From Curtobacterium sp. GC_Cur_3 (lineage in GTDB: Bacteria > Actinomycetota > Actinomycetes > Actinomycetales > Microbacteriaceae), in contig NZ_JALNUI010000007.1 of assembly GCF_026544205.1 (NCBI RefSeq), positions 62,001-126,000 on the forward strand: a stretch of 64,000 bases of DNA, read 5' to 3'. Of this stretch, positions 8,254-18,165 are shown in pieces (positions within the stretch are counted from its first letter, which is position 1; each line of letters begins with the position of its first letter). The notes under the pieces are model-generated. The model was given only the letters and a program-made list of their open reading frames with translations, was not told the DNA's origin and ran no database searches. A program made the translations under genes and the position numbers.

Positions 8254-9204
8254 GTGGCAGAACTCGTGCGTCGGACCCGGCGCGAGACCCGCACCCGGGA
8301 CCGCCGGGTCGCGGCGGCGACCGTGATGCGGGACGACGTGACCCGAGGCCTGCTGGTCGAGGGTCGTGAGTCGTCGTTCGCCTTCGAGGACCGCACCCGC
8401 GGCACGCACCTGCTGTCGCTCGGCTCGTGCAGCTGCTCCGGCGTGGTATCCGGCGAGATCGCACCGGACAACGCGATGACGCTGATCTGGCTGAAGTCCG
8501 GCCGCGGGCACCTCGACGGCGACCTGATGACGATCGGCCGTCCGACGCTGCTCCGCGCCGACTCGCAGCCGTTCCGGTGGGAGTCGTTCCAGAAGGACGT
8601 CATGCGCATCGACCGGGCCACGGTCGAGGCCGTCGCGGCCGAACGTGGCGACTGGGAACCCGGTCCGCTGGTGTTCAAGCCCCGCCACGTCCCGGAGGGC
8701 CCCGCCCTCGCCGCCTGGTGGCTGATGGTCCGGACCGTCGCCGCCGAGGTGCTGAACGGTCCGGACGAGGTCCCGCTCGAACGCGAACAGGAGCTCACCC
8801 GGTTCGCCGCGGGCGGCCTCCTGACGGCGATCCCGCACTGGCCCGTCGGACAGCACGAGCCTCCGCAGACCGCCGCCAGCGCCCGGTTCGCCCGCGCCGA
8901 GTCCTTCCTGCTCGAGAACGCCACCGAACAGATCACCGTGGCCGACGTCGCCGCGGCCGCGGGTCTGAGCGTGCGGGGACTGCAAGACACGTTCCAGCGG
9001 CACCACGGCATCGCCCCGCTGACGTACCTGCGCGGGATCCGCCTGCTCCTGGCGCGCGAGCACCTGCAGACCGAACCCACGGTGAGCGTGGCGGAGGTCG
9101 CTCGGGCCGCGGGCTTCGCGCACCTCGGTCGGTTCGCCGCGGCCTACCGCGCCGAGTTCGGGGAGCTTCCACGGCAGACCCGGCAGGCGGCGCAGGAGGC
9201 CTGA
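8254..9204 (+). CDS. AraC-family transcriptional regulator
   Basis: This is a 316-residue regulator. The N-terminal two thirds is an effector domain of the AraC-binding-like type, and the C-terminal domain (about residues 212-312) holds two helix-turn-helix motifs (ITVADVAAAAGLSVRGLQDT and VSVAEVARAAGFAHLGRFAA). It starts with GTG at 8254. It is one of three full-length paralogues here (also 28360 and 61679) sharing the GFxHxGRF...FGExP signature. No clear target is adjacent; the GNAT gene is convergent. Confidence 0.9.
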   Translation: MAELVRRTRRETRTRDRRVAAATVMRDDVTRGLLVEGRESSFAFEDRTRGTHLLSLGSCSCSGVVSGEIAPDNAMTLIWLKSGRGHLDGDLMTIGRPTLLRADSQPFRWESFQKDVMRIDRATVEAVAAERGDWEPGPLVFKPRHVPEGPALAAWWLMVRTVAAEVLNGPDEVPLEREQELTRFAAGGLLTAIPHWPVGQHEPPQTAASARFARAESFLLENATEQITVADVAAAAGLSVRGLQDTFQRHHGIAPLTYLRGIRLLLAREHLQTEPTVSVAEVARAAGFAHLGRFAAAYRAEFGELPRQTRQAAQEA

Positions 9205-9214
9205 CGGCGGACGG

Positions 9215-9784
9215 TCACACCGTGGCGCGCATCACCCACCGCCACTTGGCGATGCGCCGGTCACGGGTGAACCCGAACTGCGTGAAGAGCTCCTCCGGCC
9301 CCGTGTGGAGGTACGCGCCACGCTGCGGAGGCCGTTCGGCGGTCTGCTCCGGGTAGGCCTCGACGACCCCGCCGCCGGCGGCGCGGATCTCGGCGAGCGC
9401 CGTCGTCACCGCGGCACGCGCGACACCGTGCCCGCGGTGCCGGGACTCGACGAAGACGCAGCCGATGCGCCAGTCCGGGGCGACCACGGCCTCCCGGTCG
9501 TAGGCCTTGCGGTTCTGGATCGTGGGCAGCTCTGCGGGACGGCCGAACTGGCACCAGCCGACGGCGACACCGTCGGCGTAGACGAGGACCTGGTGGTTCG
9601 TGCCGGCGCGGACGTGCCGGTGCTTCGCCTCCTCGTTGGGGGTGTCCGGGTCCGCCCGCACCTGGGCCGCGTCCGGGTGGAAGCCGATGCACCAGCAGCC
9701 GCCCCAGATCCCGTTGCTGCGGGTCACGAGCGCCTGGAAGTCCGGCCAGGTCTCCTCCGTGAGCAACCGCGTCGTGTACGCCAT
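9215..9784 (-). CDS. GNAT-family N-acetyltransferase
   Basis: This is a 189-residue acetyltransferase. The acetyl-CoA-binding motif A is visible as ESRHRGHGVARAAV (about residues 113-126; the R-x-x-G-x-G/A pattern is intact). An N-terminal segment with GGCWCIGFHP is typical of a GNAT subgroup common in actinobacteria. Start ATG at 9784. It could acetylate a small molecule, an antibiotic or a protein; the substrate is not evident. It ends 10 bases from the convergent AraC gene. Confidence 0.88.
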   Translation of the reverse strand: MAYTTRLLTEETWPDFQALVTRSNGIWGGCWCIGFHPDAAQVRADPDTPNEEAKHRHVRAGTNHQVLVYADGVAVGWCQFGRPAELPTIQNRKAYDREAVVAPDWRIGCVFVESRHRGHGVARAAVTTALAEIRAAGGGVVEAYPEQTAERPPQRGAYLHTGPEELFTQFGFTRDRRIAKWRWVMRATV

Positions 9785-9827
9785 GCCCCGATGATGCGCC
9801 TGCCCGGTGCAGCGTGCATAGGCTGCT

Positions 9828-10541
9828 GTGGTGACTGAGACGAGTCGGGCGACGGACGACGTGACGAGCGCCAGGGCGGAGCTGGCCGCGGTCCTCGACT
9901 CCGCCGGCAGTGAGCCGCTGGTCGCCGGGCTCCCCGCAGCCGTGTCGCCGCGTCAGGCCGCGGTGCTCATCCTCTTCGGGGTGCTCGACGGTGTGCCGAG
10001 CGACCGTGCGGACGCCGCCGTGTCGCGGGACCTCGACGTCCTGCTGCTCTCCCGTGCGACCACGCTGCGCGCCCACCCCGGCGAGGTCGCGTTCCCCGGC
10101 GGCCGCGTGGACCCCGGCGACCGCGACCCCGTGGCTGCCGCCCTGCGCGAGGCCCGCGAGGAGACCGGCCTGGACCCCTCCGGCGTCGACGTGCTCGGCA
10201 CGCTGCCGGCCGTCCCGCTCGCGTTCTCACGGCACCTGGTCTCGCCGGTGCTCGGGTGGTGGCGGGACCCGTCGCCCGTGCGGGTCGTGGACGAGGCCGA
10301 GTCGGCGGCGGTCTTCCGCGCGCCCGTGGCCGACCTGCTCGACCCCGCTCACCGCGGCGTCACCGTGATCCGGCGCGACGGGCAGGAGTGGCGCGGGGCG
10401 GCCTTCACGGTGGACACCGACGCCGGGTCGCACGTGGTGTGGGGCTTCACGGCGTCGCTGCTCGACGCGCTGTTCGACCGGGCCGGGTGGACGGAGCCCT
10501 GGGACCGGGAGCGCGAGGTGCCGCTGCCCGCTGCGCGGTGA
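9828..10541 (+). CDS. Nudix hydrolase, CoA pyrophosphatase type
   Basis: This 237-residue Nudix protein has the NudL/UPF0035 signature LRAHPGEVAFPGGRVDPGD directly before the Nudix box core (REAREETGL). These enzymes split coenzyme A or its derivatives into phosphopantetheine and 3',5'-ADP. Two successive GTG codons (9828, 9831) are possible starts. A TAGGCT hexamer just upstream (9819-9824) leaves no room for a leader, so translation is probably leaderless. It is followed by a large repeat region. Confidence 0.9.
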   Translation: MVTETSRATDDVTSARAELAAVLDSAGSEPLVAGLPAAVSPRQAAVLILFGVLDGVPSDRADAAVSRDLDVLLLSRATTLRAHPGEVAFPGGRVDPGDRDPVAAALREAREETGLDPSGVDVLGTLPAVPLAFSRHLVSPVLGWWRDPSPVRVVDEAESAAVFRAPVADLLDPAHRGVTVIRRDGQEWRGAAFTVDTDAGSHVVWGFTASLLDALFDRAGWTEPWDREREVPLPAAR

Positions 10542-10551
10542 GCGCGGCGGG

Positions 10552-11232
10552 CGCGGCGCGGGGCGGGCGCGGCGCGGCCGGCGCGGCCGGCGCTGAGACT
10601 CGGCCATGTGGACACCGCGCGGCACGCGAGCGGCACGATCTGCCCGCTGAGCCGAGTCTCGGCAGCCGGTCACGGGCCGGACGGGAGGCTCGGTGCCGGA
10701 CGTGCGCCGGGCCTCCCGTCCGGCGGGTGGTTGCGTCCGCGGCCGCGGCCGCAGGGCCGCCGTGGCCGAGACTCGGCCGTGCGGACACCGCACGGCACGC
10801 GAGCGGCACGATCTGCCCGCTGAGCCGAGTCTCGGCAGCCGGCAACGGGCCGGACGGGAGGCTCGGTGCCGGACGTGCGCCGAGCCTCCCGTCCGGCGGG
10901 TGGTTGCGTCCGCGGCCCGTGGCCGCCGCGGCCGAGACTCGGCCATGCGGACATCACGCGGCATGCGCGGGGCGCGATCTGCCCGCTGAGCCAAGTCTCG
11001 GCAGCCAGCCGCGGGCCGGACGGGAGGCTCGGTGCAGGACGCGCGCCGAGCCTCCCGTCCGGCCGTGGTCGCGTCCGCGGCGACTGCGCCTCGGCCCCGC
11101 CCGACGGGCAGAAGCGACATGCTGCGGGCGGATGCGCCGCGCAGATGGCCGTACGGTGTTGCCGGATGCGGGCGCATGGACGCAGACGGCCGGACCGTGT
11201 CGCTTCCGTCGGCACGCGCACGACGGTCAGAG
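10552..11232. repeat. Intergenic repeat region: three-unit tandem array plus palindrome
   Basis: About 680 bases without a supported gene. From about 10590 to 11092 there are three tandem units of roughly 173, 166 and 163 bp, as judged from the GAGACTCGGCC starts at 10595, 10768 and 10934. Each unit holds an inverted pair (CCGAGACTCGG/CCGAGTCTCGG) followed by an F1 hairpin, GGACGGGAGGC...GCCTCCCGTCC (the first at 10677-10723). A different palindromic element follows at 11105-11215. Open frames on both strands here are artefacts of the repeats. Confidence 0.85.
11105..11215. repeat. Palindromic intergenic element (family F4)
   Basis: The left arm begins GAAGCGACATG and runs to GGATGCGCCGCGC. 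The right arm GTGTCGCTTCCGTC is its approximate reverse complement. The same GAAGCGACATG...CGGATGCGCCGCGC sequence recurs at 17655-17692. Confidence 0.55.
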
Positions 11233-11880
11233 TCAGCGAGGCTGGGCCGGGCGCAGCGCGCGGAGCACCCGCGCGAGGACCTGCAGCTTCGCCGCCGCGA
11301 TGCCCGACGGCCGGCCGAGGGCACCCCGCGGGGCGAGCACGACGTGGCCGCGGTCGATCGCGAACCACAGGCCGTAGTCCTCGTCCACGCCGCCGCGCAC
11401 CCGGTGGGTCGCGACGTCGATGCGGCGGATGCGCTCCCACGGGAGGTCGTGGACAGGCCGGTCGTCGCGGGAGGACCAGCCGTGGAGGCCCTCGGCGTCG
11501 ACGGTCCAGAGCACGGGCGCCGGGTCCGGGAGCTCGTCGGGCTCCCGGATGACCGGCGCCGTCACCGGCAGGTGGAAGGCCACCGGGGTGCCCGCACGGC
11601 GGATCCGCGCCAGGACACGACGATCACGGCGGGAGGCCCACCATGCGGCGACGCCCGCGGCGGGACCCGCGACCACGAGGGCCGGCGGGACGAGCACGAG
11701 CAGCCCGGCGCGTCTGGTCTGGTCCCAGAAGTCCGCGATCCACTCGAGGTGCAGGGCCTCGGCCCAGAGCAGCAGGGCACCGACGAGCGACAGGGCGAGG
11801 AGCCCGAGCACGAGTCCGCGAACGGGTGGGACCTCGCCGTCGCGGAGCCGGCGTACCCACGGTTCGGCGCTGTCGTCCAC
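11233..11880 (-). CDS. Two-helix membrane protein with PH-like C-terminal part, unknown function
   Basis: This is a 215-residue protein with two membrane segments (about residues 22-44 and 55-80) followed by a soluble C-terminal domain containing LPWERIRRIDVATHRVRGGV and GLWFAIDRGHVVLAPRG. That pattern resembles bacterial PH-like membrane proteins. The GTG at 11880 is chosen because any earlier start would run backwards through the GH1-type gene, which ends at 11885. It may be the last gene of sugar operon 1 or have its own role. Confidence 0.72.
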   Translation of the reverse strand: MDDSAEPWVRRLRDGEVPPVRGLVLGLLALSLVGALLLWAEALHLEWIADFWDQTRRAGLLVLVPPALVVAGPAAGVAAWWASRRDRRVLARIRRAGTPVAFHLPVTAPVIREPDELPDPAPVLWTVDAEGLHGWSSRDDRPVHDLPWERIRRIDVATHRVRGGVDEDYGLWFAIDRGHVVLAPRGALGRPSGIAAAKLQVLARVLRALRPAQPR

Positions 11881-11884
11881 CTGC

Positions 11885-13246
11885 TCAGCGTGGCACGGTC
11901 GCGAGCCCGCGGTACTCCTCGGCCGCGCTGGTGGCCACCCGGGCGAGTGTGCCGTCGGGCTGCTCCTCCAGTCGGACGAGGCCCATGCGACGCAGGTACG
12001 GGGTCTTGCTCCCGGTACCCGACCGTTCAGCCACCACATCGTCCGACACGGCGAACTCCTCGACGTTCCTCCCACCGGAGGCGTAGGACCAGTCGACGAA
12101 GTCGAACACCGGCCACCACGTCCATCCGCGGACGTCGACCCCGGCGTCCACGAGAGCGCGAACAGCGGCCATGGAGTCCCGGACCCACGCCGAACGGACG
12201 GCGTCGGAGCCCTCGATCGAGGTCTCCGTGACCACCATCGGCACCCCGTAGCGGGCACCGAAGCGGGTCACCGACTCGACGAGTCCCTCACTCCAACGGT
12301 CGTAGGCGTGCTGGACCGTGCCCGTCGCCCCGCTCACCAGGCGCCGGGGCGAGAGGTCGGGGTAGTAGTTGACGCCCAGCAGGTCGATCGTCACCGCACC
12401 GTCGACGAGGTCCGCGAGCGCAGCGGGGTCGGCACCGTGTCCGACGAGCCAGGCGTGGAAGGGGTGGCTCTCGTCGACGCGACCGAGCACCAGGTCCGTC
12501 GGCACCCAGCCGAGGTCCTCGAGCAGTGCGGCCTCGGCGGCGAGCGCAGCCCCGTCGTGCGCGACCACGTCGGCCTGGACCACCGCGTCGCCGTCGCCCG
12601 CCGTGAACAGCGACGACGCCTCGACGTGCACGACGACCACGTCCGGGTTGGCGGAACGGACCGCCGCGACCGCCTGCTGGAAGCCTGCGGCGATGCCGAG
12701 GACCACGCGCGTCCATCCTCCCCACCCGGTGAGCGCCGGCGGCCACACACCGCGCAGCCCGGCGAACGACGCCGTCGTGATCGGTTCGTTGAGGGGGGTC
12801 ACGTGGTCGACCACCCCGGCGTAGCGCGCTGCGAAGGCACCGGCGAACGACGCGATCGCCGCCGGGTACCCGGGGTCGGCGAACGACTCGGCGAGCCAGC
12901 TCGGCGTGCCGTAGTGCACCAGGTCAGCGATCACCGTGATGCCGATGGACGCCGCGTACGGCAGGCGTTCGTCGAGCACCGCCCAGTCGAAGACCCCCGG
13001 CGCGACGTGGACCCGCGGCCAGTCGACGCCGTAGCGCAGCCCGCGGGCCCCGAGTGACGCGACGATGTCGAGGTCCTCGCGCCACACGTCGTCGTGCCCG
13101 GTCAGTTCGTGCTCGTCGAGGGGCGCCATGGCGAAGTGCTGCGGCGGGTACACGCAGGTGTCCTCGATCCCGGCGACGAACGTGAACGTCCCCGGGGCGA
13201 ACACCCGCCCGTCCGTCTGGACGCCGGCGGCGCGTGGCGCGCTCAC
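11885..13246 (-). CDS. Glycoside hydrolase family 1-like protein (beta-glucosidase type)
   Basis: This is a 453-residue TIM-barrel hydrolase. TPLNEP (residues 150-155) carries the likely acid/base Glu154, and VVTETSIEG (338-346) the likely nucleophile Glu341, where classical GH1 enzymes have TENG. DLLGVNYYPD (288-297) is also GH1-like. There is no signal peptide, so it should cleave imported oligosaccharides in the cytoplasm. The GTG start overlaps the permease stop by four bases (GTGA), so the two are translationally coupled. It could belong to a divergent clan-A family rather than strict GH1. Confidence 0.82.
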   Translation of the reverse strand: MSAPRAAGVQTDGRVFAPGTFTFVAGIEDTCVYPPQHFAMAPLDEHELTGHDDVWREDLDIVASLGARGLRYGVDWPRVHVAPGVFDWAVLDERLPYAASIGITVIADLVHYGTPSWLAESFADPGYPAAIASFAGAFAARYAGVVDHVTPLNEPITTASFAGLRGVWPPALTGWGGWTRVVLGIAAGFQQAVAAVRSANPDVVVVHVEASSLFTAGDGDAVVQADVVAHDGAALAAEAALLEDLGWVPTDLVLGRVDESHPFHAWLVGHGADPAALADLVDGAVTIDLLGVNYYPDLSPRRLVSGATGTVQHAYDRWSEGLVESVTRFGARYGVPMVVTETSIEGSDAVRSAWVRDSMAAVRALVDAGVDVRGWTWWPVFDFVDWSYASGGRNVEEFAVSDDVVAERSGTGSKTPYLRRMGLVRLEEQPDGTLARVATSAAEEYRGLATVPR

Positions 13247-14149
13247 TTCAGCCCCGTCGTGGCGACGCCGGCGACGAAGAACTTCTGGGCGAAGAAGAAC
13301 CCGAGTGCGATCGGCAGCAGCGAGATCACGGCCCCGGCGAGCAGCACCGCGTGGTCGGTCACGTGCGCTCCACCGAACAGCGTCAGGCCCGCCGGCAGCG
13401 TGAGCATGTCGTTCGAGGTCGTCACGACGAGCGGCCAGAGCAGGTCGTTCCAGAGCGCCATGCCGTTGAGCACGGCGACCGTCGCGATCGCAGGCTTGGC
13501 CAGTGGCAGGACCACCTGCCAGTAGATCCGCCAGTGTCCGGCGCCGTCGATGCGTGCGGCCTCGTCGAGCTCGGCGGGGATGTCCACGAAGAACTGCCGG
13601 AACAGGAAGATGCCGAACGCGCTGGTGGCCCGCGGGATGATCAGCCCCTGGTAGGTGTTGAGCCACCCGAGGTGGAACAGCTCGACGAAGACCGGGATCA
13701 GCGTCACCTGGAACGGCACCATGAGCGTCGCGATGACGAGCACGAAGGCCACGTTCCGCCCGACGAAGCGCATCCGAGCCAGGGCGTAGGCGCACATCGA
13801 GTCGAACAGCAGCGTCAGCGCCGTCGTGACCACCGTGAACAGGAGTGAGTTGAGCAGCAGCCGGAGGAACGGGAGCTGCTGCCAGACGCCGACGTAGCCG
13901 TGCAGGGTGGCACGGGTCGGGAACAGGCTGGCGGGGTGGCCGAACAGGTCGGCCTCGGACCGGAACGACCCGCTGACCATCCAGATGAACGGCACGAGCA
14001 CGAAGACCAGCCCGATGCCGAGGTACACCCACTTCAGCACGGAGCCGCTGCGCTCGACACCGGTCCGCGGGACCGGGCGCCGGTTGCTGATGCGGCCCGG
14101 ACGGGAGGCACGGGTCGGTTCCGTCAGGGGCGGTCGCCGCGTGCGCGCC

Positions 14150-14160
<11 letters not shown>
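13243..14160 (-). CDS. Sugar ABC transporter permease, MalG type
   Basis: This 305-residue CUT1-family permease has a long charged N-terminus, six membrane segments and the EAA loop (ELDEAARIDGAGHWRIY) that contacts the ATPase. It pairs with the MalF-type permease upstream, and the two genes overlap by 11 bases. The N-terminal linker (about residues 14-21) is encoded by a sequence matching one arm of the intergenic F1 hairpin family. No ATPase gene is present in the operon. Confidence 0.94.
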
Positions 14161-15114
<954 letters not shown>

Positions 15115-15118
<4 letters not shown>

Positions 15119-16377
15119 TGACCGCAACCGGTGAGGCCGTCGATCGTCTGACCGGCGCTCTTCGTGGCGGACTCGACCGACTTCCCACGGGTGATCTCGC
15201 CGATCAGGGGGACGTAGCCGTCGGAGTCGACCTTCGTGGCGTTCGGCACGTGCGGCAGGTACAGGCGCGCGTTCGGCACCTGGCTGGCGAACACCGACAC
15301 GGTGGGGTCGGCCTTCAGCTGCGCATCGTCCGACAGGTCGGTCCTGAGCGGCGGGAAGCCCGTCTGCAGCGAGAACTTCTGCTGCGCGGACTTCGACGTC
15401 CAGTACGCCAGGAACTCCTGCGCCTGCTTCGGGTACTTCGTCTTCGCCGAGATCGACAGCGGGGCGATCGCGCCGAGCGTGCTCGACTTCCCGTCGACTC
15501 CGACCGGGATCGTGGCGATGCCGAGGTCGATCCCGGCGTCCTTGTACCCGGAGGCGGCCCACGGACCGTTGATCTCCATCGCGGCCTTGCCTGCCGAGAA
15601 CAGCGAGTCGGCCTCGGCGCCGGTCAGACCGACCGGGCTGACCTTGTCCTTCGCGACCAGGTCCGCCCAGGTGGACAGTGACTTCTGCCCGTCGGAGGAC
15701 TGCACGACGCTGCAGTTCTTGCCGTTGACGATGTCGCCGCCCTCGAGCCACTGCAGGACGGGCCACATCTGGATCGTCTGGTTGTCGGCGAGCGCGATGC
15801 CGTACTTGCCCCCGGACGTGAGCTGCTTCGCGTCCGCTGCCATCTCGGCGACGCTCGACGGCGGGTCCGTGATGCCGGCCGCTGCGAAGAGCTCCTTGTT
15901 GTAGTACAGGCTCAGCGTGGCGAAGTTCGCGGGGACGCCGTAGAGCTTGCCGTCGTACGTGAACTCGTCGACGGTCCCGGGTGCGAAGGCGTCCGTGTTG
16001 ATCTTGCCGTCGCCGCTGCCGGTGGCCGTGATCGGCATCACCGACCGCGTCTTGACGTACTGGGCGACGGCGTTCGGGTCGGAGGACACCGCCGCGACGT
16101 CGGGACCCTGCCCGGTCAGCCAGGCCGACGGGAGCTTCTGCTGGATGGTGTCCCACGGCTGCACGGTCATGTCGACCTTGACGTCCGGGTGGGCCTTCTC
16201 GAAGTCCTTGACGATCGTCGCGTAGCCGGGGCGGTCGCCGCCGGTGAAACCGGTCCAGACCTTGAGGGTGACGGGGCCGTCCGTGCTGGCGTTGCCGTCG
16301 GCGGAACAACCGGTGAGGGTGAGGGCCGCCACGGTGGCGACGGCGCCGATCGCGAGGGTCGTACGTGCGTGCTTCAT
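15115..16377 (-). CDS. Sugar ABC transporter substrate-binding lipoprotein
   Basis: This is a 420-residue extracellular solute-binding protein of the sugar cluster. A lipoprotein signal peptide ends in LTGC with Cys24 as the lipidated residue. The body shows family hallmarks (LKVWTGFTGGDRPGYATI near the start and AAMEINGPWAASGY in the second lobe). The ATG at 16377 has a clear ribosome site (AAAGGAG). It is the first structural gene after the LacI regulator and delivers sugar to the two permeases. Confidence 0.95.
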
Positions 16378-16424
16378 CGGGAACGCTCCTTTGCGTTGCT
16401 GTGCTCGCAGGATGGGTGGGTACT

Positions 16425-16448
16425 GCTGGTGCTGGTGCTGGTGCTGGT
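16425..16448. repeat. Four tandem GCTGGT hexamers
   Basis: Four perfect copies of GCTGGT lie in the 100-base gap between the LacI gene and the binding-protein gene, with two degenerate copies further on. On the minus strand this is an ACCAGC repeat in the binding-protein leader and might vary in copy number. Confidence 0.6.
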
Positions 16449-16477
16449 GCGTCGGGTGGTGCTGGTGCGGCGTCCGC

Positions 16478-17527
16478 TCAGGTGCGGACGCGTTCCGCGT
16501 CGGGGTCGCACCCGCAGGACCGGCGGGTGACGAGGTCGACGGGGAGCTCGGTGCGGGCGGGGTGTCCGCCACGGTGGTCGACGAGGTCGAAGAGCCGCTC
16601 GGTCGCGATGCGGCCCATCTCCTCGGCGGGGACACGGATGGTCGTGATGCCCGGGGTGGTGACGCGGGCGAGCCCGAAGTCGTCGAAGCCGACGACGGAC
16701 ACGTCCTCCGGCACGTCGACCCCGGCACGACGGAGCGTGTGGAGCCCGCCCACCGCCATGTCGTCGTTCGCGAAGACGACGCCGTCGGGGCGGGTCGCGG
16801 CACCCTCGTGCAGGAAGTGCTCCATGGCCGCGGCGCCGGAGGTCTCGGACAGGTCGCCCTCCACGACGGACACGTCGGTGAGGCCGTGTCGCTCGGCGGC
16901 CCGGAGGAACCCGGTGCGTCGGTCGAGTCCGGTCTGGTGGTCGAGCGTGCCCGTCACGTGCAGGAGGCGGCGGCGTCCGTGCACCTCGACGAGGTGGTCG
17001 ACGAGCCGCTCGGTCGCGGCCACGTCGTCGATGCCGACGGTGACGGCGTCGGCCAGGTGCGGGTAGTTGCCGATGAGGACGGCGGGCAGCCCGCTCGCGA
17101 CGAGCCCCTGGACGTGGTCGTCGTCGACTGCCGCACTCGTGACGATCGCACCGTCGGCGGTGCGGGAGCGCATGACCCGCTCGTACGCCACGCCGCCGTT
17201 GGACGTGTCCGCGTTCGTCGAGACGATCACCTGGGCGTCGTGCGCGTTGGCCGCCGTCGACATGCCCGTGAGCACGTGCATGAAGTACAGGTGCCCGAAG
17301 ACGTGTGCGGACGAGTTCGGGACGATGAGCGCCACGGCGTCGGCCCGCTGGCTGCGGAGCGCACGACCCGCCGAGCTCGGGACGTAGCCCAGCTCGTCGG
17401 CGGCCTGCTTGACCGCTGCTCGCGTGCGCTCGCTGATCCGCTCGTGTCCGGCGAGCGCCATGCTCGCCGCGGCAGACGTCACGCCGACCTTCGCGGCGAC
17501 GTCCTTCAGGGTGACGGACTTCGGCAT
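16478..17527 (-). CDS. LacI-family repressor of sugar operon 1
   Basis: This 349-residue LacI regulator has an N-terminal helix-turn-helix (VTLKDVAAKVGVTSAAASMA, residues 5-24), a hinge (ALRSQRADAVALIVPN) and a full sugar-binding domain (VVFANDDMAVGG and SVVGFDDFGLARVTTPGITT are typical). It heads the operon binding protein-MalF-MalG-GH1 on the same strand, and two operator-like sites lie just upstream, so it should autoregulate and control the whole operon. Confidence 0.94.
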   Translation of the reverse strand: MPKSVTLKDVAAKVGVTSAAASMALAGHERISERTRAAVKQAADELGYVPSSAGRALRSQRADAVALIVPNSSAHVFGHLYFMHVLTGMSTAANAHDAQVIVSTNADTSNGGVAYERVMRSRTADGAIVTSAAVDDDHVQGLVASGLPAVLIGNYPHLADAVTVGIDDVAATERLVDHLVEVHGRRRLLHVTGTLDHQTGLDRRTGFLRAAERHGLTDVSVVEGDLSETSGAAAMEHFLHEGAATRPDGVVFANDDMAVGGLHTLRRAGVDVPEDVSVVGFDDFGLARVTTPGITTIRVPAEEMGRIATERLFDLVDHRGGHPARTELPVDLVTRRSCGCDPDAERVRT

Positions 17528-17550
17528 GGTCGCCTCCTCGGTTCGAGTGC

Positions 17551-17595
17551 TTTATCGATTAACTGGGATCATCATGCACGTGCTTAATCGATGAA
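17551..17595. promoter_or_regulatory. Pair of LacI operators upstream of operon 1
   Basis: TTTATCGATTAA (17551-17562) and TTAATCGATGAA (17584-17595) are variants of TTAATCGATTAA with the central CG typical of LacI sites. The CG centres are 33 bp apart, about three helical turns. They lie upstream of the LacI start at 17527. Confidence 0.65.
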
Positions 17596-17864
17596 GCAAG
17601 CCCCGGCTCGGAAAAAACGTGGCGCGCCCCGCCCCGCGCCGTCCCGCCAGACCGGCGGAAGCGACATGGTCCGGCCGGATGCGCCGCGCCTCCGCACGCC
17701 GGGTGTCGCCCGATGGCCGTGCATCGACCGAGGAGCGACACCAGCCCGGCGTTCGCGACACGAACGGCAGCGCGGCGCCGGACCCACCCGCGGCCGGACG
17801 GGAGGCTCGGTGCCAGCTGGCACCGAGCCTCCCGCCCGGCGGTTCCGGACTGATGGCAGGTGAC
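17596..17864. repeat. Intergenic element with F4 and F1 palindromes
   Basis: No gene is visible. The stretch holds an F4 copy at 17655-17692 and a GGAGCGACACC echo near 17732. It ends in an F1 hairpin at 17794-17839, with 23-nt arms and one mismatch, centred on CAGCTG. Confidence 0.7.
17794..17839. terminator. F1 hairpin
   Basis: The arms are CCGGACGGGAGGCTCGG-TGCCAG and its complement, with one A/C mismatch and no loop. It lies directly after the 3' end of the lectin fragment on the minus strand. Probably a bidirectional terminator. Confidence 0.65.
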
Positions 17865-17987
17865 TCAGTTGAACGAGAAGACCTGCGGGGCCTGTCCGTT
17901 GCAGTCGTGGAGCTGGAGCGCCGTGCCGTTCGCGGTGTTGCCCGACGGCACGTCGAGGCAGCGCCCGGATGGTGCCGTCAGCGGTGC
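17865..17987 (-). pseudogene. Remnant of a ricin-type beta-trefoil lectin domain
   Basis: The last 40 codons before a TGA at 17865 read as the end of a ricin-B-type carbohydrate-binding repeat: GRCLDVPSG, then NGTALQLHDCNGQAPQVF and SFN. The Cys pair and the QxF/W end motif are recognisable. Upstream the frame loses all domain-like sequence and runs into intergenic repeats, with no start, signal peptide or catalytic domain. It is probably the 3' tail of a deleted secreted hydrolase or lectin gene. Confidence 0.65.
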
Positions 17988-18027
17988 TGCACTTGCCGCC
18001 AGCGCGTGCACGGCCGGGGCAGCGGCG

Positions 18028-18155
18028 CGAGTCTCGGCCGGGCGGACGCTGCACGGGCCGGATGCGGCGCGGCTTGTCCGCGGGGCCGAGACTCGGGCGC
18101 GTGCCGGGGCGCAGACGGACTGGAGGCCCGGTGCCAGCGGGCACCGGGCCTCCAG
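18028..18155. repeat. Inverted GAGTCTCGGCC element plus terminator hairpin
   Basis: GAGTCTCGGCCGGGCGGAC (from about 18028) pairs with GTCCGCGGGGCCGAGACTC (to about 18096), the same motif as in the tandem array at 10.6-11.1 kb. It is followed by a 16-bp stem (CTGGAGGCCCGGTGCC, loop AGCG, 18120-18155) that probably terminates the lipoprotein gene ending at 18166. Confidence 0.65.
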
Positions 18156-18165
18156 ACCGTCAGGG

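Noticed and set aside
10590-11092. Possible CRISPR or integron-like array
   Set aside because: There are only three units of about 170 bp that are similar along their whole length, with no spacers, integrase or recombination-site consensus.
11885-14032. Fusion of a long N-terminal region to the GH1-type enzyme
   Set aside because: The extra N-terminal codons are an out-of-frame reading of the MalG-type permease. The GTGA overlap at 13243-13246 marks the real start.
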